This document shows positions 1-6,810 of a stretch of DNA of 16,249 nt, piece by piece. Origin of the DNA: Xanthobacteraceae bacterium (lineage in GTDB: Bacteria; Pseudomonadota; Alphaproteobacteria; Rhizobiales; Xanthobacteraceae). Under the pieces are notes generated by a model. That model was not told the DNA's origin. It did not search any database and saw nothing but the letters and a program-made list of their open reading frames with translations. Each line of letters starts with the position of its first letter. Position 1 is the first letter of the stretch. Both the position numbers and the translations under genes were made by a program. The DNA lies in NCBI GenBank assembly GCA_030037185.1, contig JASHRR010000874.1:1-16249 (forward strand), in the 5' to 3' direction.

Positions 1-166
1 CCTCGGTTATCTGATCCAGCAGGCTGAAGGCATATTTGATGTGGCGGGGGTGTTTGCTGGGATGTTGATCCTGGCAGCCTTCGTGCTGGCGATCGACGGA
101 GCCGTGACCATGGTGGAACGGCGCCTTTTGCGGTGGCGGCCGGATCGGGCCGACACGCCGGGATGA
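1..166 (+). CDS. ABC transporter permease, C-terminal fragment (NitT/TauT type likely)
   Basis: An open frame enters from the left edge (first full codon at 2) and ends at TGA 164-166. About 54 residues are visible. They begin with LGYLIQQAEGIFDVAGVFAG, followed by the hydrophobic segment MLILAAFVLAIDGAVTMVE and a short basic tail, RRLLRWRPDRADTPG. This ending (last transmembrane helix, then an ERRLLRWRP-like cytoplasmic tail) is typical of BPD-type inner-membrane permeases of the NitT/TauT/SsuC group, which carry nitrate, taurine, sulfonates or similar small anions. Substrate and partner genes lie outside the window. A solute-binding protein of the same broad class sits at the far right end, but more than 14 kb away and on the other strand, so the two need not belong together. 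Confidence 0.75.
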   Translation, partial: LGYLIQQAEGIFDVAGVFAGMLILAAFVLAIDGAVTMVERRLLRWRPDRADTPG

Positions 167-175
167 AGAAGATTG

Positions 176-189
176 CGGCGTCAGCGCCG
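176..189 (+). terminator. Weak hairpin after permease stop
   Basis: CGGCG (176-180), loop TCAG, CGCCG (185-189) forms a perfect 5-bp stem starting 9 nt after the permease stop. No T-run follows, so a terminator role is only possible. Confidence 0.25.
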
Positions 190-243
190 TGCACCCATCG
201 TTGCAGCTGTAGCTTGGTAGCCACACGCGACCAGCCCCTTTTC

Positions 244-273
244 GGGTGAGACTCTCGGGTGAGACTCTCGGGT
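244..273. repeat. Tandem 13-bp direct repeat
   Basis: The unit GGGTGAGACTCTC occurs twice back to back (244-256 and 257-269) and is followed by a further GGGT. It lies in the non-coding gap between the two convergent genes. It looks like a recent slippage duplication, and no function is evident. Confidence 0.8.
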
Positions 274-310
274 CGCGAACCGAGGCCGCAAGGCCAAAGA
301 AACGCCCTCC

Positions 311-330
311 GCAGCCGCTTGGCGGCTTGC
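311..330 (-). terminator. Candidate terminator hairpin of the esterase gene
   Basis: AGCCGC (313-318), loop TTG, GCGGCT (322-327) forms a perfect 6-bp stem, with a flanking GC pair at 311-312/329-330. It lies about 15 nt past the esterase stop (342-344, minus strand). Read on the minus strand, a moderately T-rich stretch containing GTTTCTTT follows about 10 nt later, not immediately, so it is not a textbook intrinsic terminator. Confidence 0.4.
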
Positions 331-341
331 AGGGTGGCAGT

Positions 342-2036
342 TCATGGGTCTGTCACGCATGCAAAGCTTGCCGCCTCTTTGGGCGAGCCGGCGCCGTTGT
401 AGCGTGGCCAGGCGGGATATCGGCACATCGGCCGCGAAGCAGTGACGGCGAACGGCGGCTTGGTCTCCTGGGCGACCTGGACAAGCGCGTCCGGCGCAGC
501 GCCGCGGTCAACCCAGGCGTCGATCGCCTCGAGGAGGTCGATGCCGCGCGGCAAGGGAGCTCCGTCGACGCTGCTGACGCCGGTACCGCCATGACTCGCG
601 CCCGCGGTGACATAGAAGCGCATGAACGAGTCGACGTCGCTCTGGCCGATCCTTGCGACCACACTCTTATAATAGTCCACTCCCGCGAACGGGCTTTGAG
701 CGAAATCCGACATGTTCTCTTTGAGGATCAGCCTGCCGCCGCGCGCCGCGAACGAGGAGAGATCCGGGTCGGTCGAATCCATTAAGGCCGAGATGTGCTC
801 GATGCGGGACTTGTAATCCTCGGGCCGGAATTGGCGCGGGTCGAGCTTGCTGTCGCCGGCGAGGAAGTAGCGCACTGCGCCGGCGCCGAAAAACCAGGCG
901 CGGCTCTGCTCGGCGGCGGGCAGCAGCGGATAGACGGGCCGCTTAGGTCCGGTCGACCACGCCACCATGCCGTCGGGCTGATCTTCGCCGCCGTAGTTGT
1001 AGCCCGGATAGGACGTAATCCCGTTCGCAAGCCGGAACGGAAAGGCGTAAGGCTTGCGGAGCATTTCCACGGCGGCGATCTGAGCCTCGTTAAAACAGGC
1101 CTCGTCATCTCGGCTGCCGGTGCAACGGAGCTTTTGCGGATCGAACGCTCCAATGCAGCCCGCATAGAGGCTGACAATGCCGTCGGCAAGGCCGTCGCGG
1201 GCGTCACACGCCGCCATGACAGCCTTGTGCAACGTCCTCACTTTGGCGGGGCTGAGCCAGCCCGGCCCCATCATCGCGATGCCATTACGGGCACCGGCCG
1301 CCTGCAGTCCGACCCAGTTGATGACGGGCACCACGCTGACGATGCCGTCAAAATCGGCCGGAAAGCGCTGCGCCATGGTCAGACCTTCGCGGCCGCCTTC
1401 GGAGCCGCCGTAGAAATAGACTCGCCGCGGCGCCTCGCCATAGTGCAGCCGCGCAATTTCGACCGCTGTGTCGCGCACTTTCTTGTAGGCCGCGAAGGCA
1501 AAGTTCTCGAGCGCCTCGTCGTTTAGCGCGAAGGCCTGGATTTCGGCGAGCTTCGCGTTGTCGTGACCGGAATCCGTGCCCCAGGTGGCAAAGCCGCGCG
1601 CAACCGGCACGGGCGTATCGAGCCGCGCATCGCGCAGCGGATCAAGGCCGGTGATGAGCACGCCGTTGAAGCCGCCGCCGCCATACTGCACGGCCTTGCG
1701 GTTCCAGCTCTCCGGCAGGTTGACCTCGAAACGGATCGGCGGCGCCGTCGGGTCGCGCGGAGCGATCTCACCTAGCACCTTGCAATAGGCAACGCCCGGC
1801 TCGGACCTCGCCGGCAAGGCCGGCAGCCGCTCCACGGCGGCAGACGTTACGCTGGCGGCGCCGCTCGGAAAGCCAATCAGCTTCGAGTCGATGCTGCGGC
1901 CGGCGAGTGCCGCGCACGGCGCGCCCGTTTGTGCAGCTGCGGCCAATGGGCCGGCTACGGTTGCAATCAGGATGATGACGGCGGCGGCATTGAGCAAATG
2001 CGCCCGCGATGGGCTCTTTGTGAGCACTGATGTCAT
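342..2036 (-). CDS. Tannase/feruloyl esterase family alpha/beta-hydrolase, secreted
   Basis: This is a 564-residue protein, the usual length for the tannase/feruloyl esterase family, whose members cleave ester bonds of phenolic acids (gallate, ferulate and related compounds). Residues 1-36 form a signal peptide: a basic N-terminus, the hydrophobic run AAAVIILIATVAGPLAAAA, then AQTG. An oxyanion-region glycine run (YGGGGFNG, about 118-125) precedes the nucleophile elbow YFYGGSEGGREG with Ser212. A C-terminal ASHGGTG supplies the probable catalytic His482. In characterised family members the nucleophile is preceded by Cys (CS) and the His is followed by Cys (HC), the pair forming a disulfide. 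Both cysteines are Gly here, so this is a divergent subgroup. The start is supported by GGAGGAAG seven bases upstream. The gene is transcribed away from the deacetylase-like gene. Exact substrate is unknown. Confidence 0.88.
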   Translation of the reverse strand: MTSVLTKSPSRAHLLNAAAVIILIATVAGPLAAAAQTGAPCAALAGRSIDSKLIGFPSGAASVTSAAVERLPALPARSEPGVAYCKVLGEIAPRDPTAPPIRFEVNLPESWNRKAVQYGGGGFNGVLITGLDPLRDARLDTPVPVARGFATWGTDSGHDNAKLAEIQAFALNDEALENFAFAAYKKVRDTAVEIARLHYGEAPRRVYFYGGSEGGREGLTMAQRFPADFDGIVSVVPVINWVGLQAAGARNGIAMMGPGWLSPAKVRTLHKAVMAACDARDGLADGIVSLYAGCIGAFDPQKLRCTGSRDDEACFNEAQIAAVEMLRKPYAFPFRLANGITSYPGYNYGGEDQPDGMVAWSTGPKRPVYPLLPAAEQSRAWFFGAGAVRYFLAGDSKLDPRQFRPEDYKSRIEHISALMDSTDPDLSSFAARGGRLILKENMSDFAQSPFAGVDYYKSVVARIGQSDVDSFMRFYVTAGASHGGTGVSSVDGAPLPRGIDLLEAIDAWVDRGAAPDALVQVAQETKPPFAVTASRPMCRYPAWPRYNGAGSPKEAASFACVTDP

Positions 2037-2043
2037 TTGGCGA

Positions 2044-2051
2044 CTTCCTCC
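2044..2051 (-). promoter_or_regulatory. Ribosome binding site of the esterase gene
   Basis: On the minus strand this reads GGAGGAAG, seven bases before the ATG at 2036-2034. It is a near-perfect anti-16S match and fixes the start. Confidence 0.75.
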
Positions 2052-2254
2052 GATCGCACGTTGAACCGGCGGCTTGCACTGCCTAGCTGGGGAGCCGAGC
2101 CCGAACGCCCGTCAGGGCGGCAGATTACGCTTGGCCAACTCACCGCGCTACGCACCGGCATGCAAACTAGCACACCCCGATTCCAATCAGCTTTTCATTT
2201 TGACTGTATCGCATGATAGGGTGGCTCTTTCGTGAAACTCGCATCGTTCATGCC

Positions 2255-2260
2255 GGAGGG
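2255..2260 (+). promoter_or_regulatory. Ribosome binding site deciding the deacetylase start
   Basis: GGAGGG lies six bases before ATG 2267. This favours the shorter frame, which places the twin-arginine motif close to the N-terminus. Confidence 0.7.
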
Positions 2261-2266
2261 CAGGCC

Positions 2267-3262
2267 ATGGGAAACAGCGGTCAGGACCGTCGGGAATTCA
2301 TCGGGAAGAGCTTGTGTTTGGCCGGCACGGCAGGCGTGCTGACCTCCGCCTTGGGAGCAGGCGTCGCGACGGCGCAGTCGCCGCCGCGGCCGATCCGCCG
2401 ATCGGAGCGCTACGACGACACCTTCATCAACGAGCGCAAGCCGTTCACATGGCCCGGCAACAATACGCTCGCGATCTGGTTCGCCCCGAATGTCGAGGTT
2501 TGGCACTACGACTCCGCGGCCGGGGTCGGCATCACGCCCAATCCCACCAACCACGTGCCCGACGTCTTCAACTACGCCTGGCGAGAATACGGGATGCGGG
2601 TCGGCTTGTGGCGGATCGCCGACGTTTTCGACGAGGCGGGTGTGAAAGCCACCATCGCGTTGAATTCGCAGGTCTGCGACGTCTATCCGAAAGCCGTCGA
2701 TGAAATGAAGAAGCGCGGCTGGGAGTTCATGGGTCACGGCACAACGAACTCTACCTCCCTCGCAGGCCTCAATCCGGAGGTCGAGCGCGACACCATCAAG
2801 GGCATCCTCAAAACCATCGAGCAGGCGACCGGCAAACGGCCACGCGGCTGGCTGGGCTCGGGACTAATCGAAACCTATAACACGCTCGATGTCCTTGCCG
2901 AGGAGGGCGTGATTTATTGCGGCGATTGGAACAACGATGACCAGCCCTATCCGATGAAGGTGAAGTCTGGAAAGATGTTCGCCATCCCCTATTGCAACGA
3001 GGTCAACGACATCCCGCTCTACATCCGCAAGGGCTACACGGGCGAGCAGTACTTCAGGTCCGTGGTCGACCAGTTCGATGCGCTTTATGCCGACAGCCGC
3101 AAGCAGCCACGCGTCATGGGCCTTCCGCTGCATCCCATGATCTCCGGTCAACCGCTGCGCATCAAATATCTCCAGCGCGCCATCGCGCACATGAAGGAGC
3201 ATCAGGGAGTATGGTTTGCGACCGGCAGCCAAATCATCGATGCTTATCAGAACGCGGCTTGA
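2267..3262 (+). CDS. Tat-exported polysaccharide deacetylase family protein
   Basis: The start is the ATG at 2267 because GGAGGG (2255-2260) sits six bases upstream; an in-frame ATG at 2213 has no such site and would bury the signal. The 331-residue product opens with a twin-arginine signal, QDRREFIGKSLCLAGTAG, ending near ATAQS (residue 38), which implies folded export to the periplasm. The body has the NodB/CE4-like barrel pattern: NTLAIWFAPNVEVW (66-79) for strand 1, GLWRIADVFDEAGVKATIALN (113-133), GWEFMGHGTTNS (151-162) and LPLHPMISGQP (287-297). The canonical DD of motif 1 is absent (APNVEVW), and the HxxxH of motif 2 appears as GHGTTNS, which resembles the PuuE/allantoinase-like branch more than sugar deacetylases. 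It probably hydrolyses a C-N bond in an amide, but the substrate is unknown. Confidence 0.85.
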   Translation: MGNSGQDRREFIGKSLCLAGTAGVLTSALGAGVATAQSPPRPIRRSERYDDTFINERKPFTWPGNNTLAIWFAPNVEVWHYDSAAGVGITPNPTNHVPDVFNYAWREYGMRVGLWRIADVFDEAGVKATIALNSQVCDVYPKAVDEMKKRGWEFMGHGTTNSTSLAGLNPEVERDTIKGILKTIEQATGKRPRGWLGSGLIETYNTLDVLAEEGVIYCGDWNNDDQPYPMKVKSGKMFAIPYCNEVNDIPLYIRKGYTGEQYFRSVVDQFDALYADSRKQPRVMGLPLHPMISGQPLRIKYLQRAIAHMKEHQGVWFATGSQIIDAYQNAA

Positions 3263-3840
3263 GCATCAGTCAATCTGCAGGGCTGAACGACCGTAAAGCC
3301 GTAATTTGAGCGACCCCAGGGCGACCCTTGTGGTCGCCCTGTTGGCGGCGCGCCACGGCGGTTTTGTCCGGCCAGGAGCACGCGCAGGACTGCCGCGGAC
3401 GATAGAAACCAAGTCGACCACGGCAAGGGCTGACAACGCCCGCTGAATGAAGTGCAAGGCTGTCGCAAAAATGAAAGCAGCCGAAGCCCTGATCTCCTGG
3501 AACGCCAATCACGGCGAACCCTGCAAAGCCAACCACCAAGCTCCGCCCGGAAGCATCGGCATCGGTCCGTTAGTGTCCGACGACGACGCCTCTGATTGGA
3601 GCAATCTCCATACGTTGACCGCGGGTGCTCAAAACGTGTGACGCCGCAGCCAATCAGGCAGGGGCAATTCGCCGTGTTCAAAGAACCGGCACATGCTGGT
3701 TCACGGCCTTGATCCGTTGATTGCGCCTTTCTGCTGGTCGACGAGTATCAAGCGGTCATCAACGCCATGGGGCGGGGTCCCGATCGGACGAGCCAGGTCA
3801 CGACAACCACACGCTCACCAAAGAGGCGCGACCGCTTTAC
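3263..3840. other. Gene-poor intergenic region (578 bp)
   Basis: No convincing gene lies between the deacetylase-like stop and the helix-hairpin-helix gene stop. Several short frames exist on both strands, but they lack a credible start and a recognisable domain. The minus strand around 3266-3540 gives a protein-like string containing GDHKGRPGVAQ, a kind of sequence I associate with translated palindromic intergenic repeats rather than with genes. A strong hairpin is listed separately. A broken gene fragment cannot be excluded. Confidence 0.5.
3318..3340. repeat. Strong 9-bp-stem hairpin (palindromic element or terminator)
   Basis: AGGGCGACC (3318-3326), loop CTTGT, GGTCGCCCT (3332-3340) is a perfect inverted repeat 55 nt after the deacetylase-like stop. 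No T-run follows on the plus strand. It may end transcription of the upstream gene or be a copy of a dispersed REP-like palindrome; only a genome-wide count would tell. Confidence 0.6.
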
Positions 3841-4281
3841 TCAAAGCTCAAGCGCATTCTTGATACGCTGCCGTTCGAGAGTGGATTGATCGCGCAAGTG
3901 CGGAAGGATGTCGAGCTCGTTCAGGTCGCGGATCGGGCCCTGCTGTTGCCGGTAACGCACAATCGCTTCTGCGTGCGCCTGCCCGATCCCTGGAACTCGG
4001 CGAAGCTCTGCTGCGTTCGCTCTGTTGACAGAGACCTTGTCCGATTCTTGCGGCAGCTGATCGTCGGCCGCCGAAATGGTAAACTGCCGCTTCACCTGTT
4101 CAAGTTCGTCAGGCGGCATATCTCCGACATGAGGAACTTGATTTAACTGGTCAACGCTGGTGAAAGCGCCCCTCTTGGAGCGGTAGCGCACGATTTCTTC
4201 GGCCCGGCTCGGACCGAGTCCCTTGATGGCCCTGAGCTGAATTACACTGGCGGAATTCAAGTCGAGCTTTCCTGCAGCCAT
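3841..4281 (-). CDS. Helix-hairpin-helix domain protein (ComEA-like)
   Basis: A 146-residue product starting MAAGKLDLNSAS. This start (CAT at 4279-4281 on the plus strand) is preceded by GAGGG seven bases upstream; an in-frame start 28 codons earlier adds residues without family character. Two helix-hairpin-helix units are clear: LNSASVIQLRAIKGLGPSRAEEIVRYR followed by GAFTSVDQL, then NRANAAELRRVPGIGQAHAEAIVRYR followed by GPIRDLNEL. The KGLG and PGIG turns are the non-specific DNA-backbone-binding hairpins of ComEA/PF12836-type domains. There is no signal peptide or membrane anchor, unlike true ComEA, so an intracellular DNA-binding role is more likely than DNA uptake. No operon partner is visible. 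Confidence 0.82.
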   Translation of the reverse strand: MAAGKLDLNSASVIQLRAIKGLGPSRAEEIVRYRSKRGAFTSVDQLNQVPHVGDMPPDELEQVKRQFTISAADDQLPQESDKVSVNRANAAELRRVPGIGQAHAEAIVRYRQQQGPIRDLNELDILPHLRDQSTLERQRIKNALEL

Positions 4282-4556
4282 GATCGACCCTCGGTTGTTC
4301 GTTATCTCGATGCCGCTGCCAACTCGATGCTGCCGCCAAGAGAGTCGAACCGCAGAACTCACCATTCGCCAAGCAGCACTTGGCCTGAGTGAGCCCTCAG
4401 GACCGAGGCCTCAGGACATCGACGTGGTTCAATATGGAACTCCGTTCGCTTCTGAAGGTTGCCTCAACTTGTTTCGAAACGGCAAACTGCATCTGTAAGG
4501 CGCGCTGTCGACTCGACGCCGGCTACACCGTCGGCGCAACATGCTATTCACGCAGC

Positions 4557-5199
4557 ATGGTTCAAAATGACGCCGAGGGCCAAGGACGCAACCATCGGAA
4601 ACAGCGCCCCGGTTAGCGCGTTGGGCCTTATCGGAATACGCGGAGTGTCACATGCCGCGAACGCGCAGGACGCGGGTGACGCTGCATCCTGTCGTCCCCC
4701 GCGCCCGGGAAGGCCGGCACGAGACTGCCAGACAAGATTCCCCTGACGCTGGTCGTGAACGGGGTTGCGAGGCGCCTCAAGGTGGCGCCGTGGACGACCT
4801 TGCTCGACGCATTGCGCGACCATCTCGGCCTGACCGGCACCAAGCAAGAAGGGTTGTGATCACGGTCAATGCGGCGCGTGCACCGTGCTGGCCGGCCGGC
4901 GGCGGATCAATTCCTGCCTCACGCTCGCCGTGATGAACGACGGTGCCGAGGTGACCACCATCGAGGGCTTGGCGGCGAACGGTGCGTTGCATCCATTGCA
5001 GCAGGCGTTCATCGACCATGACGCGTTCCAGTGTGGGTACTGTACGCCGGGACAGATCTGCTCGGCCGCGGGCCTCATCGCCGAGGGCAAGGCAAAGAAT
5101 CTAGCCGAAATTCGCGAACTGATGAGCGGCAACATCTGCCGATGCGGCGCCTATCCCAACATCCTTGCGGCGATCCAGCAGGCGATGCGGCAATCGTGA
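4557..5199 (+). pseudogene. paoA: Decayed PaoA-type 2Fe-2S subunit of periplasmic aldehyde oxidoreductase
   Basis: The sequence encodes a PaoA/YagT-like iron-sulfur subunit but in broken frames. ATG 4557 opens MVQNDAEGQGRNHRKQ, resembling a Tat leader with one Arg of the pair changed to His. The leader continues one frame over from 4615 as SALGLIGIRGVSHAANAQDA. From about 4710 the first frame resumes with LPDKIPLTLVVNG up to GTKQEG. One extra T at 4854 then shifts to the frame reading CDHGQCGACTVL, QCGYCTPGQICSA and NICRCGAYPN, ending at TGA 5197-5199. All eight cysteines for the two 2Fe-2S clusters remain. At least three frameshifts mean no full product can be made. Family assignment rests on the cluster motifs and on recalled E. 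coli PaoA similarity. Confidence 0.85.
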
Positions 5200-5275
5200 T
5201 CAATTTCCAGTACGGCGGGCGATAGCCTCCCTCGCCGGCGGTACCGGGGTGATCCTCGTCGTGCCGGCCATAGGC
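5196..5275 (+). pseudogene. paoB: Remnant of PaoB-type FAD subunit (5' end only)
   Basis: GTGA at 5196-5199 overlaps the paoA stop, the usual coupling in such operons, and opens VINFQYGGR, matching the MINFxYxRA-like start of FAD-binding subunits. The frame then hits TAG. A few bases later another frame reads AIASLAGGTG, resembling the FAD-contacting AGGTN-like motif found near residue 40-50 of this family. Everything after that is missing, and the sequence runs directly into the middle of paoC. Most of paoB has therefore been deleted. Confidence 0.6.
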
Positions 5276-6592
5276 GCCGGTGACGGGCGTCTGTTGCTCG
5301 ATGCGATCATGCACGACGCAATCACGGGTGACGTCGCAATATGAGAACTTCTATCGGCAGGAGACCGCCTGGTCCGGCCTGCTCTACACGTGTGCCAATG
5401 CAAAATCGCCCACAAGCTTGCTCGGCGCGATCTTGCAACACCGTGCGACATGCGCCGTCCGAGCGCGGCGAGCGGCGTCTATGCTCTCGAATGCTTGGAC
5501 GAACTTGCGGTTGCGCGCGAGCTCGATCCGCTGGAGCTGCGCTTGCGGTGTTATTCGGATCGCGACCAGAGCGCCAACCTGCCCTACAGGAGCAAGAGCC
5601 TGCGCGATTGCTACCGCGAGGGGGCGCAGGCGTTCGGCTGGCACAAGCGCAACCCCGATCCTCGCTCAATGCGCGATGGCGCCGAGCCGGTGGGCTTGGG
5701 CATGGCGACCGGCGTCTGGGATGCAATGCAAATGCCGCTCGCGGTGGGCATCGTGCTCTGCGCCAACGGCCACGCCGACGTCTCCTGTGCGACCGCAGAC
5801 ATCGGCACCGGAACCTACACGATCATGACACAGGTCGCGGCCGATAGGGGCTGCCGCTCGACAGCGTCACCGCCAAGCTCGGCGACTCGACGTTGCTGCG
5901 GTCGCCGGTCGAAGGCGGGTCCTGGATGGCGGCCTCGGTGTCGAATGGAATCGCGACAACGGTTGACGCGGTTCGCAAGGAGGCGTCTCGCCAAGCAGAA
6001 CTCGCCGCTTGCGGACGCGGCGCCTGAGGAGGTCGCGCTTGCGGACGGCAGCTGGTGAGCAGGCGGGACCGCTCGCGGGCGGTATCGATCATAGATGCGA
6101 TGCGGTCCGGTACCGTGGACCACATCGAGCAGGAGCAGTTACCAGCTTCCCCCGTGACGGCTCTCATGCACACGCATTCGGCGGTGTTCGCCGAAGTCAA
6201 GGTGGACGAGCAACTCGGGGTGATCCGGGTTACCCGCGTGGTCAACGCGGTTGCGGCCGGCCGCATCCTCAATCCCAAGACGGCGGCAAGCCAGGTCATG
6301 GGCGGCGTGGTGTGGGGCATTGGAATGGCGCTGCACGAGGAGACGCTGCTGGATCACAATTTCGGCCGCATCATGAACCCGAACATTGCCGAATATCATG
6401 TCCCGGTGAATGCCGACGTGCAGGATATCAAGATGATCTTCGTCAACGAGCCGGACAACATCGTCAACCCACTCGGCGTCAAGGGGGTGGGCGAGATCGG
6501 CGTCGTCGGCGTTGCCGCCGCGATCGCCAACGCGATTTATCACGCGACCGGCAAGCGCGTGGGCGACCACGGTCGATAAGCTGCAGCGATGA
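5276..6592 (+). pseudogene. paoC: Truncated, frameshifted PaoC-type molybdenum cofactor subunit
   Basis: This is the C-terminal half of an aldehyde oxidase/xanthine dehydrogenase large subunit. Pieces in order: GDGRLLLDAIMHDAITGDVA; YENFYRQETAWSGLLYTCAN (from 5340); IAHKLARRDLATPCDMR (from 5405, after a one-base loss at 5403-5404) through GTGTYTIMTQVAADR; LPLDSVTAKLGDST (from 5851); LAKQNSPLADAAPEE (from about 5986); LVSRRDRSRAVS (from about 6050); then HTHSAVFAEVKVDEQ to ATGKRVGD. An apparent paired shift lies near 6136-6170. A small deletion near 6567 moves the ancestral end (ITVDKLQR-like, TGA 6590-6592) out of frame. The catalytic Glu motif KGVGEIG survives. The N-terminal half, including the first Mo-cofactor motif, is absent. 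Confidence 0.87.
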
Positions 6593-6741
6593 ACCGGCCA
6601 GATCGGCATGCGCTGCGGCAAGACAGGCGCCCGACTAACTGCTGGGCACGGCAATCGCATCCGGCCGCGCCCTGCTTCTGCCTGCTTACGGTCCGCTTGC
6701 GGCGAGAGGGAGTAGTGTCGCTGCCCGGCAAATGCCATTGA

Positions 6742-6756
6742 CCCCGTCTTGCGGGG
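6742..6756. repeat. CCCCG-N5-CGGGG hairpin, copy 1
   Basis: CCCCG (6742-6746), loop TCTTG, CGGGG (6752-6756). The same arms, and a loop also ending in TTG, occur at 8754-8768. Both copies are intergenic, which suggests a dispersed palindromic element. Confidence 0.6.
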
Positions 6757-6757
6757 A

Positions 6758-6778
6758 CGGCATGCGCGGGGCATGCTG
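6758..6778 (-). terminator. Candidate hairpin terminator of the secreted-protein gene
   Basis: CGGCATGC (6758-6765), loop GCGGG, GCATGCTG (6771-6778) gives an 8-bp stem with one G-T pair. It lies about 33 nt past the stop of the minus-strand gene ending at 6811. No T-run follows, so the terminator role is a guess. Confidence 0.35.
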
Positions 6779-6810
6779 CCGCCGAGATGATCCGATCTCG
6801 TCGAAACGTG

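Noticed and set aside
2200..2228. TTGACT (2200-2205) as a -35 box for the deacetylase-like gene
   Set aside because: No acceptable -10 hexamer occurs 16-18 bases downstream, so a sigma-70 promoter could not be supported.
2195..2737. 180-codon minus-strand frame at the 5' end of the deacetylase-like gene
   Set aside because: It is antisense to a well-supported Tat-signal protein, has no domain, and shares no ribosome site.
4690..4722. Imperfect inverted repeat TCGT...ACGA with C/G-rich arms inside the paoA leader region
   Set aside because: The arms pair poorly beyond four bases, so an inserted palindromic element could not be demonstrated.
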